From assembly GCA_020524525.2 (NCBI GenBank), contig CP129018.1:806001-870000 (forward strand): a stretch of DNA of 64,000 nt, given 5' to 3'. The position numbers were made by a program, and so were the translations under genes. Below the pieces are notes generated by a model. The model was not told where the DNA came from and searched no databases. It worked only from the letters and a program-made list of their open reading frames with translations. This stretch comes from Bacillus tianshenii. GTDB lineage: Bacteria > Bacillota > Bacilli > Bacillales > Bacillaceae_N. Positions 56,124 through 63,540 of the stretch are shown one piece after another. Each line of letters begins with the position of its first letter. The stretch's first letter is position 1.

Positions 56124-56372
56124 ATGCCAAGAATCGGTGTTGAACAATCGCTTTCAGACATTCAACAAGCGCTGCAGGAAAAAGGCTATGAAATCACTCA
56201 ATTAAAGCAGGAGCAAGATGTAAATGGGTGTGACTGCTGTGTTATTACAGGTCAAGATGAGAACGTAATGGGTATTTCGACTGCTGCGTTCGAAGGAGCT
56301 GTTATTGAAGCACGTGGGTTAACGGCTGAGCAGGTTTGTCAAGAAGTCGAGCAACGCATTGGACGTCAATAA
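56124..56372 (+). CDS. ykuS: UPF0180 protein YkuS
   Basis: The 82-residue protein matches YkuS (UPF0180), with [20 protein letters not shown] and [16 protein letters not shown]. Function unknown. GGAGGTGG precedes ATG 56124. Confidence 0.9.
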   Translation: MPRIGVEQSLSDIQQALQEKGYEITQLKQEQDVNGCDCCVITGQDENVMGISTAAFEGAVIEARGLTAEQVCQEVEQRIGRQ

Positions 56373-56390
56373 TCGAACATAAGTGTACGT

Positions 56391-56422
56391 AAGAACAGCC
56401 AGTTGTTGGCTGTTCTTTTTTC
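56391..56422 (+). terminator. terminator after ykuS
   Basis: Stem aagaacagcca / ttggctgttctt with T6. Confidence 0.85.
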
Positions 56423-56424
56423 AG

Positions 56425-56445
56425 TGATCATTGTTATAATGATCA
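56425..56445 (+). promoter_or_regulatory. palindrome over the -10 of the symporter operon
   Basis: TGATCATT-GTTAT-AATGATCA is a perfect inverted repeat holding TATAAT (56435-56440), 31 bases before the symporter start; probably a repressor operator. Confidence 0.5.
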
Positions 56446-56475
56446 AATCAGTATGCACATCAGGGGGCGCTTCGG

Positions 56476-57894
56476 ATGTATGATTCCATCGTTTATTTAC
56501 TTTATTTTCTCATCTATTCAGTGTTTATTCTTATTTTCGGAAAGCATGGTTTCGATAAAACCGATACGTTGAAAGGATATTTTGTCGCAAATCGGAATTT
56601 ATCTGTTGTATCGGGGTTTGCTTCCTTTACAGCGACATGGTTTAGTGCGGCTTCCTTCTTCGGGCTGCCTGCCTTAATCTATGCGGAAGGGTTTCGCGTT
56701 GTTTGGATAACAACGGCAGCATGGGTGTTCGGTGGAGTCGTCATCCTTCTGATTGCACAGCGTTTGAATGGCTTTGACATTATTACAATCCCTGAATTCT
56801 TTTATGTCCGCTATCATTCACGTTATATGCAAATTGTTGTAAGCGTTATATTAATCATCGTTTACTTACTCTACATTGTCATCCAATTTCGTGGGTTCGG
56901 GATTGTCATTGGTGCAATGCTTGATATTCCGTATTTCTTAAGTGTTCTGCTTGTTTATTTGTTCGTCCTTTATACGACATTTGGTGGTTTGTATTCCGTC
57001 GCGCGCTCGGATATTTTTCATTTTATTTTACTGCTTACAGGAGCGGTCGTTGGTGTGCTGTTAATTGGTAAGCATACGGGCGGACTTGATGGGATGATGG
57101 CTGAGCTTTCACATTTACAAAGCGGAGGCATTGTGCAGGAGGAATATACGAGTTTTTTTGAAGGGGTGTCTTTCTGGACGGTGCTGAGTGCTTTCTTGTC
57201 ACTTGGCTTAGGTGTTGCGGTCAATCCTCAGTATGGCATTCGCATCCTTGCTGCGAAGTCAAAGCAAACTGCCTTTCGAATGGTGCTGCTTAGTATCTTT
57301 TTTATCATCATTATTTATGCTTGTATTTTTATTATCGGGGTTGGGGCACGTACGCTCTATCCTGTACATATCGGCAATTATGAAGAGGTCATTCCTTATA
57401 TTATTACTCACATTTTTGATTCACCGTGGAAAGGTTTTCTTCTAATAAGTATCGTAGCAGCGTCGATTTCAACGGCAAATTCCCAGCTACTGATGATTGC
57501 GAGCAGTCTTGTTTATGATATCGGCGGCAGTAAACGACGGAATCAGCACCCTGAAAGAACGATTGCCATTTCAAGAATTGTCATCGTCTTGTTTGCTTCG
57601 CTTGCGGTACTGCTTTCCTACTTGGCGCCAAGCGGGCTCGTTTATTTCAGTGGACAATTATGGGGAGGAATTGCGTCAACAATGGTATTTCCGCTTCTTG
57701 GTGGATTATTTGGCCGAGGAGTTTCGAAGCAAGGGGCGTCATGGTCGATGATAGCTGGAGCGCTCACATATGTGATTAGTCTAGCTGTCATTCCAGCACC
57801 TGCTCAAGAAGTGTTCCATCCAGTGTTACCAGGCTTATTTGTTTCAGGCTTCATCTATTTCCTCCATTTCTTTAAAAAGGGGGCGCACGCATGA
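56476..57894 (+). CDS. sodium/solute symporter (SSS) family protein
   Basis: The 472-residue membrane protein has about 13 helices. SSS-type motifs include ANRNLSVVSGFASFTATWFSAASFFG near residues 37-62 and SIVAASISTANSQLL in the C-terminal half. Substrate unknown; candidates are 5-oxoproline, proline or other amino acids or organic acids. It overlaps the kinase gene by ATGA, so the three genes form one operon. It resembles the transporter half of CbrA but is a separate protein. Confidence 0.88.
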   Translation: MYDSIVYLLYFLIYSVFILIFGKHGFDKTDTLKGYFVANRNLSVVSGFASFTATWFSAASFFGLPALIYAEGFRVVWITTAAWVFGGVVILLIAQRLNGFDIITIPEFFYVRYHSRYMQIVVSVILIIVYLLYIVIQFRGFGIVIGAMLDIPYFLSVLLVYLFVLYTTFGGLYSVARSDIFHFILLLTGAVVGVLLIGKHTGGLDGMMAELSHLQSGGIVQEEYTSFFEGVSFWTVLSAFLSLGLGVAVNPQYGIRILAAKSKQTAFRMVLLSIFFIIIIYACIFIIGVGARTLYPVHIGNYEEVIPYIITHIFDSPWKGFLLISIVAASISTANSQLLMIASSLVYDIGGSKRRNQHPERTIAISRIVIVLFASLAVLLSYLAPSGLVYFSGQLWGGIASTMVFPLLGGLFGRGVSKQGASWSMIAGALTYVISLAVIPAPAQEVFHPVLPGLFVSGFIYFLHFFKKGAHA

Positions 57895-59558
57895 AGTCAA
57901 TTGAACATAAAATTTTAATTCCCTTTTTGTTAATCGTGCTCCTCCCAAGTTTGGCGGTTGGCATTACGGCAATGTGGAGCGGCTATCATGCTGAAAAGCA
58001 GCAACAGCTTCAGACGATTGAAGAAACGGTCGATTCTTCTGTTGCATATTTGAATATTTTATCAGAACAGCGGGACAGCGGTGCTTTAAGCAATACACAA
58101 GCAGAATATTTAGCAGAACAATATCTTGCCCAGCAGGAAGACCTGTATGTTCGAAAAAACAATGGGGTGTTGTTTCAAGATGGCGAGCGGGCCCAGTTGG
58201 ATGATGGGATGACGAAACAAACCTTCTATAATGAACGAGGCGTGTTTCAAAGTGAAGTAGAAGGGTGGAACTGGACGATTTATTACCCCTATCACTTCTC
58301 GTTCTTTTCAGAATTAATGGTTGAAATTCAAAAGTATACGCTGCTGATTCTTATTATTTCAGGGTTGATGGCGATTGAGCTGACCATTATTTTATCGCAT
58401 CATCTATCAAAGCCGCTTAAGAAGATCGCAGCCTTTTGTAACCAAATCTTAAATGATGAAACGCCAGATAAAACATTGCTTCGTATGAAGCGGCGTGATG
58501 AAGTCGGACTGCTCGCTACTTCGCTTGAGAATATGGTTGATTCCTTGCATGAAAAGCATAAGCAGCTCAGTGAAATGAAGAAGCGTAATGAAACGATTAT
58601 TGAAAGCACTCATCTCGGTATGGCTGTGATGAATCCCGATGGAACGACAGCTATTCAAAATGAATCGCTTAAATCGCTGCTTACTCATTTTCCAGCTTTG
58701 GCAGACAAGCTCGCTCACCAGCATACGGATGGAACGAAAGAGACGTTATGGGTAATCGAAGCGGACGGGAACAGCCATTATTTTTCTGTTCACCGGAATG
58801 TTCTGCCGATTGGAGAAGAGGTTGAACAGCGCTTAATTACAATCGAAGATATTACGAAACGAAAGCAGATTGAACAGCGGATGGAGCGAATTGAGCGGTT
58901 GAACGCGCTCGGCAAGATGGCAGCAGGGCTTGCACATGAGATCCGCAATCCGCTTGCTGGTGTGAAAACAACGATCCAATTATTATTGCGGCGTCTCTCG
59001 CTTGAAGGTGAAAATAAGCAATTAACAAGCAATCTTCTGCGTGAAATTGAGCGGGTTGAACGGATTATTAAGCAGCTCCTTAATTTAGCCCGTCCCGTAC
59101 AAGCAGTTGCGCAGGATGTTTCGTTAAAGGATGTCATTGAATCAAGTGTGCAGTTAACGAAATCGATGGCCCGCAAAGCAAATATAGAGGTAACGCTCGC
59201 TTTAGAAGAAGGAGCGATTGTCACAGCAGATGTTGACCATTTACGCCAAGTCTTTCTAAACTTAACGATCAATGCGTTTGAAGCGATGCCGGATGGCGGT
59301 GTGCTTCATATTCATTCCTACGCAGAACATGATAAAATTGTTGTCGAGGTAACAGACACCGGAAAAGGAATGGACCAACAGACGATTGAGCAAATTTTTG
59401 ATCCGTTTTTTACAACACGGGCTGAGGGCACAGGGCTTGGGTTAGCGATTGTGCATCAGCTGATTGTTCAAAATTATGGAGAGATAGATGTTGCAAGCAA
59501 GCCGGGAGCAGGAACAACCTTCCGCCTGACATTCCCGCGAAAGGATGAACAAGTATGA
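57891..59558 (+). CDS. sensor histidine kinase
   Basis: The 555-residue kinase has TM1 (about 8-28), an extracytoplasmic domain (about 30-138), TM2 (about 143-165), HAMP, a PAS-like region (about 225-325), a dimerisation/phosphoacceptor helix with AGLAHEIRNPLAG, and the ATP domain (NLTINAFEAMPDG, DTGKGM, GTGLGLAIVHQL). NtrB/AtoS-like. It partners the sigma-54 activator downstream (ATGA overlap). Confidence 0.94.
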   Translation: MKSIEHKILIPFLLIVLLPSLAVGITAMWSGYHAEKQQQLQTIEETVDSSVAYLNILSEQRDSGALSNTQAEYLAEQYLAQQEDLYVRKNNGVLFQDGERAQLDDGMTKQTFYNERGVFQSEVEGWNWTIYYPYHFSFFSELMVEIQKYTLLILIISGLMAIELTIILSHHLSKPLKKIAAFCNQILNDETPDKTLLRMKRRDEVGLLATSLENMVDSLHEKHKQLSEMKKRNETIIESTHLGMAVMNPDGTTAIQNESLKSLLTHFPALADKLAHQHTDGTKETLWVIEADGNSHYFSVHRNVLPIGEEVEQRLITIEDITKRKQIEQRMERIERLNALGKMAAGLAHEIRNPLAGVKTTIQLLLRRLSLEGENKQLTSNLLREIERVERIIKQLLNLARPVQAVAQDVSLKDVIESSVQLTKSMARKANIEVTLALEEGAIVTADVDHLRQVFLNLTINAFEAMPDGGVLHIHSYAEHDKIVVEVTDTGKGMDQQTIEQIFDPFFTTRAEGTGLGLAIVHQLIVQNYGEIDVASKPGAGTTFRLTFPRKDEQV

Positions 59559-60934
59559 AGAATACCGTCTTAATTGTAGATGATGAAACAACTTTACGGC
59601 TTTCGTTGCGGATGTTTTTAAGTGATGAAGGCTATGATGCAGCAGATACTGGGACCATCAAAGAAGCATGGGAGCTCCTGCATAATAAAGACTTTAATCC
59701 GAGCATCGTGCTTCTTGATATTCGCCTGCCTGATGGAAATGGTTTGGAGATGCTTCGTGAACTAAAATCAACCTTTCCGGACATGGAAGTCATTATGCTG
59801 ACCGCATATGGTGATACAGATACGGCTGTTTCAGCGATTAAAGGCGGTGCATTTGACTACTTAACAAAGCCTTTTGAACTTGAAGAAATTCAAATCGTCA
59901 TCGAAAAATGCTTGAAGCACCGCCACTTAGAAGATGAAGTGGAGCGCTACCGGCAGGAAGAAAAACGAATTAACAAAACAGAAATTATCGGTGAAAGTGA
60001 CGTCATGCAGCAGTTTAAGAACCAGCTGGGGCTTGTGGCGGACAGTGAGAATACGACTGTGCTCATTAAAGGGGAAACAGGAACAGGAAAAGAGCTTGTT
60101 GCTCGTAACATTCATCAGCTCAGCTCGCGTGCCAATCAGCCGTTTGTTCCGGTTAACTGTGGTGCGATTCCGTCTCACTTATTTGAAAGCGAGCTGTTCG
60201 GCTATGAAAAAGGGGCATTTACAGGAGCAAATCAACAGAAGAAAGGGCTTGTAGAATGGGCGGAGGGTGGCACGCTTTTTCTCGATGAAATTGGTGAAGT
60301 CCCAATTGATATTCAAGTGAAGCTGCTCCGCTTCTTAGAGGAAAAGAAGATTATGCGTGTCGGCGGCGTGAAAAACATCGACGTCGATGTACGGGTTATC
60401 GGTGCGACAAATCGTCCGCTTTCAGAAATGATTGAAAAAGGGGAGTTTCGCTCTGACCTTTACTACCGTTTAAACATTTTACCGCTTAAGCTTCCGCCGC
60501 TTCGCGACAGAGGAGAGGACTGCTTAATTCTAGCACGGCACTTCTTGCGCGATTACAGCCGCCAAATGCGTAAGAAGCTTCCGAAGCTTGCCGGTAGTGC
60601 AGAACAAACATTTATGACCTATCACTGGCCAGGGAATGTGCGTGAAATGAAAAATGTCATTGAACGTCTCATGATTCTCCACCACGAGGATACAATCAAA
60701 AGCGAGCATCTTGATTTTCTAAAAGCACCAACAGACTCTCAAGCAAAGCCTGCAAAAGAAAAAGTCACGCTGACAGAGGGGTTTTCCATAGAAGAACATA
60801 TCGAAACAATTGAACGCGACCTCATCAAACAAGCGCTCGAAGAAACAAAATGGAATGTCACCAAATCAGCAGAAATACTCGGCCTAAGCCGCTACGCCCT
60901 CCATCGTCGGATTGAAAAATACAACTTAAAATAA
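59555..60934 (+). CDS. sigma-54-dependent NtrC-type response regulator
   Basis: The 459-residue activator has a receiver domain (VDDE, phosphoacceptor VLLDIRLPDG, KPFE), an AAA+ domain with GETGTGKE, GAFTGA (sigma-54 contact), FLDEIGE and an R-finger segment FRSDLYYRLN, and a Fis-type helix-turn-helix at the C-terminus (NVTKSAEILGLSRYALHRRI). Receiver-containing sigma-54 activators are not among the B. subtilis ones that I know, so this is notable. The likely target lies just downstream. Confidence 0.96.
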   Translation: MKNTVLIVDDETTLRLSLRMFLSDEGYDAADTGTIKEAWELLHNKDFNPSIVLLDIRLPDGNGLEMLRELKSTFPDMEVIMLTAYGDTDTAVSAIKGGAFDYLTKPFELEEIQIVIEKCLKHRHLEDEVERYRQEEKRINKTEIIGESDVMQQFKNQLGLVADSENTTVLIKGETGTGKELVARNIHQLSSRANQPFVPVNCGAIPSHLFESELFGYEKGAFTGANQQKKGLVEWAEGGTLFLDEIGEVPIDIQVKLLRFLEEKKIMRVGGVKNIDVDVRVIGATNRPLSEMIEKGEFRSDLYYRLNILPLKLPPLRDRGEDCLILARHFLRDYSRQMRKKLPKLAGSAEQTFMTYHWPGNVREMKNVIERLMILHHEDTIKSEHLDFLKAPTDSQAKPAKEKVTLTEGFSIEEHIETIERDLIKQALEETKWNVTKSAEILGLSRYALHRRIEKYNLK

Positions 60935-60942
60935 AACTGTGC

Positions 60943-60969
60943 GAAACCGCTCAAATTGAGCGGTTTTTC
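60943..60969 (+). terminator. terminator after the regulator gene
   Basis: Stem gaaaccgctc / gagcggtttttc with T5. Confidence 0.85.
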
Positions 60970-60986
60970 TGTGCGCTTTCGCAACA
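60970..60986 (+). promoter_or_regulatory. candidate activator (UAS) site
   Basis: TGTGCGCTTTCGCAACA is nearly palindromic, 51 bases upstream of the -24 element; a second TGTGCG occurs at about 60938. Distance and symmetry suit an NtrC-type binding site, by inference only. Confidence 0.35.
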
Positions 60987-61036
60987 CTGTACTGACTTTT
61001 TCAAAATATCCGACTATTCCATCACCTTCCCAAACT

Positions 61037-61053
61037 TGGCACACTTCTTGCAT
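61037..61053 (+). promoter_or_regulatory. sigma-54 (-24/-12) promoter
   Basis: TGGCAC-N5-TTGCAT is a full match to the sigma-54 consensus, with the GG and GC pairs ten bases apart as required. Transcription should start near 61064, at the edge of repeat cluster 6, and read into the NRAMP-like gene. Confidence 0.85.
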
Positions 61054-61065
61054 CTGTATTAAGAC

Positions 61066-61440
61066 AAGAAAAGCGGAGGCGGGCCGCTTAGAAATATTGT
61101 TTGCTGGAGCCTTCATGCATAGAGGCGTTCTTTGCCTCGGAGCCTTAAAAGGAACGTCGGTTAAGAACGAAACATCCTGTTTCAACACCGACGCTAGCAC
61201 GTCCTGTGCGTCGGAAGCAATTCGCGCAGCCTGCCTTTCGCAGCTAGACACCAAAGGAACGCAGGCTAAGAACGTCACGTCCTGTGACAACGCCTGCACT
61301 AGCACGTCCTGTGCGTCGAAAGCGGAGGCGGCTCGCCCTGGGGCGACAAGCATAAGACAGAATGTGGAGGGGACTGATTTTTGTCCCCGCAACAGTCTGA
61401 CTTATGACCTCGAGCCCCAAGCCGCCGGAGCTGGATCAAA
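61066..61440 (+). repeat. repeat cluster 6, in a 5' leader
   Basis: From gaaaagcggaggcggg: module with gaggcgttctttgcctc, the aacgtcgg ... gcacgtcctgtgc modules, and a long-hairpin unit (about 61319-61432, apical stem ggggac/gtcccc at 61369-61388). It lies between a sigma-54 promoter and the start codon of its gene, so it would form the first ~375 bases of the transcript. Confidence 0.87.
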
Positions 61441-61463
61441 CAAAAAACAAGGAGGGCATTTTT

Positions 61464-62711
61464 ATGGCTATGCCAGAAAAAGATTTACAACACAATTCGT
61501 TGGATGAAAAGGATAAGTTGGATACGGCAAAACGGAAGCTTGGAGTCGTGTTTGGTGCGGCATTCTTAATGGCCACATCGGCAATCGGGCCGGGTTTCTT
61601 AACTCAGACAGCTGTTTTTACAGAACAGTTACTTGCTAGCTTTGGATTTGTGATTTTAATTTCGATTTTACTAGACATTGGGGTACAGATGAACATTTGG
61701 CGTGTCATTGCGGTTGCAGAAAAGCGTGCGCAAGATATTGCGAATGATGTCTTGCCGGGGCTTGGCTATTTCTTAGCATTTGCAGTTGCGCTCGGTGGAC
61801 TTGCCTTTAATATCGGGAATATTGGTGGTGCAGGTCTCGGGTTGAATGTATTATTTGGGCTCGACCCGCGCATTGGTGCTGCGATTACTGCAGTGATTGC
61901 GATCGGAGTGTTTTTATCAAAAGAAGCAGGTGTGGCGATGGACCGCATTGCCCGTTATTTGGGCGGCGTGATGATTCTGTTAACCGTTTATGTCATGTTC
62001 AAAAGTAATCCGCCAGTAGGAAATGCGTTAGCGCACACGTTCTCACCAACTACAATTGATGTATTTGCAATTATTACTCTTGTCGGTGGTACAGTTGGTG
62101 GTTACATTACATTTGCTGGTGGTCACCGTTTACTTGAAGCAGGGATAAAAGGAAAAGAAAATTTAGGGGAAATCACTCGAAGCTCTGTATCTGGAATCGG
62201 GATTGCGTCATTGATGCGTGTGTTCTTATTCTTAGCTGTACTAGGTGTTGTTTCAACAGGCTTTAAGCTTGACCCAGCAAACCCGCCGGCATCTGTCTTT
62301 AAAGCAGCCGCAGGTACGATGGGTTACAAATTCTTCGGGCTTGTCTTATGGTCAGCAGCTGTTACGTCCGTTGTTGGGGCAGCTTACACATCCGTTTCAT
62401 TCTTGCGTACATTATCAAAGAAAGTTGACAACAATAATACGAAGTTCATTATCGCCTTTATCGTCGCTTCAACATTGATTTTTGTAAGTATCGGAAAACC
62501 CGTTTCATTGCTGATTATTGCGGGAGCGTTCAACGGCTTAATCTTGCCGCTTGCTCTAGGAACAATGCTTGTTGCTGCATATAAGAAATCAATTGTCGGT
62601 GACTACAAGCATCCAATGTGGTTAACGGTGTTTGGTGTACTAGTAACAGCGGGAACAGCATATTTAGCTGTTGTAACACTTATGGATAAGATTCCACAGC
62701 TGTTTTCTTAA
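61464..62711 (+). CDS. ycsG: NRAMP-related membrane protein, YcsG-like
   Basis: The 415-residue protein has 11 helices in the NRAMP fold, but the metal-binding motif DPGN of helix 1 reads AIGPGFLTQT and the helix 6 region GGTVGGYITFAGGHR lacks the usual Met/Pro/His pattern. Divalent metal transport is thus doubtful. B. subtilis ycsG lies with ycsF and kipI (5-oxoprolinase), so uptake of oxoproline or a related compound is a better guess. ATG 61464 follows AAGGAGGG. Confidence 0.82.
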   Translation: MAMPEKDLQHNSLDEKDKLDTAKRKLGVVFGAAFLMATSAIGPGFLTQTAVFTEQLLASFGFVILISILLDIGVQMNIWRVIAVAEKRAQDIANDVLPGLGYFLAFAVALGGLAFNIGNIGGAGLGLNVLFGLDPRIGAAITAVIAIGVFLSKEAGVAMDRIARYLGGVMILLTVYVMFKSNPPVGNALAHTFSPTTIDVFAIITLVGGTVGGYITFAGGHRLLEAGIKGKENLGEITRSSVSGIGIASLMRVFLFLAVLGVVSTGFKLDPANPPASVFKAAAGTMGYKFFGLVLWSAAVTSVVGAAYTSVSFLRTLSKKVDNNNTKFIIAFIVASTLIFVSIGKPVSLLIIAGAFNGLILPLALGTMLVAAYKKSIVGDYKHPMWLTVFGVLVTAGTAYLAVVTLMDKIPQLFS

Positions 62712-62756
62712 TGTTATGATAATTATATAGATAAATAGAAAGAGGTGGGAGAGAAA

Positions 62757-63500
62757 ATGGAACAGCACATTCAGCCATTAGGGGATACAGGCATACAGCT
62801 TTCATTCGGCACAGAGATTTCGAAAGAGACAAACAAGCAGATTCGGCGTTTTCATGAATACTTAAAGCAAGACGCCATACCAGGAATCATCGAAAGCGTT
62901 CCGGCTTACACCTCTTTATCGATTTTTTATGACCCGTTTACCATTTCGTATGACGAATTAGTGAGCGTGTTAAAGGATAGACAGCATCGCTTGGATGAAA
63001 TTGAGCTTCCGTCTGCATTAATTTATGAAATTCCTGTCCTTTACGGCAGTGAAGTTGGCCCTGACTTAGCAGATGTGGCCGCACATAACGGCTTAACAGA
63101 AGAAGACGTCATTGCTCTTCATTCAAGTAATGATTATTTAATTTATATGATGGGGTTTGTACCTGGCTTTCCGTATCTCGGCGGGATGACAACGAAAATT
63201 GCCACACCACGCTTAGAAAACCCACGCGCAAAGGTTGAGGCAGGTTCAGTCGGGATAGCTGGAGAGCAGACAGGCATTTATCCACTTGAAAGTCCAGGAG
63301 GCTGGCGCTTAATCGGTAAAACACCAATTACATTGTATGACCCGGAGCGCACGCCGCCGGCTCTTTTTTCAACAGGGAATTACTTGCGCTTTACACCGAT
63401 AACAGCTGATGAATATGATGAAATCTCACAACAAGTAGAAGATGGAACATACAAAATCCAAACATACGAAGCAAGAGAGGAGATCGATAACTGTTTCTAG
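62757..63500 (+). CDS. pxpB: 5-oxoprolinase subunit PxpB (KipI family)
   Basis: The 247-residue protein is the allophanate hydrolase subunit 1 / KipI type, with GFVPGFPYLGGM and ESPGGWRLIGKTPI. With PxpA and PxpC it hydrolyses 5-oxoproline; in B. subtilis KipI also inhibits kinase KinA. pxpC (kipA) should follow directly but instead an IS607-type gene begins 40 bases on. ATG 62757 is preferred to GTG 62745. The last residues (EEIDNCF) and stop lie in a palindrome that may belong to the inserted element. Confidence 0.88.
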   Translation: MEQHIQPLGDTGIQLSFGTEISKETNKQIRRFHEYLKQDAIPGIIESVPAYTSLSIFYDPFTISYDELVSVLKDRQHRLDEIELPSALIYEIPVLYGSEVGPDLADVAAHNGLTEEDVIALHSSNDYLIYMMGFVPGFPYLGGMTTKIATPRLENPRAKVEAGSVGIAGEQTGIYPLESPGGWRLIGKTPITLYDPERTPPALFSTGNYLRFTPITADEYDEISQQVEDGTYKIQTYEAREEIDNCF

Positions 63501-63505
63501 AAACA
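63492..63505. other. palindrome at the probable left boundary of the IS element
   Basis: TGTTTCTAGAAACA is a perfect 14-base palindrome covering the pxpB stop; candidate left-end structure of the IS607 element. The exact junction is not determinable. Confidence 0.35.
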
Positions 63506-63540
63506 TGCACAAACCTTAACATTTGTATTATAATATATAC

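Noticed and set aside
5338-61440. CRISPR array made of the repeats
   Set aside because: Copies are dispersed, of variable size and not separated by regular unique spacers; no cas genes.
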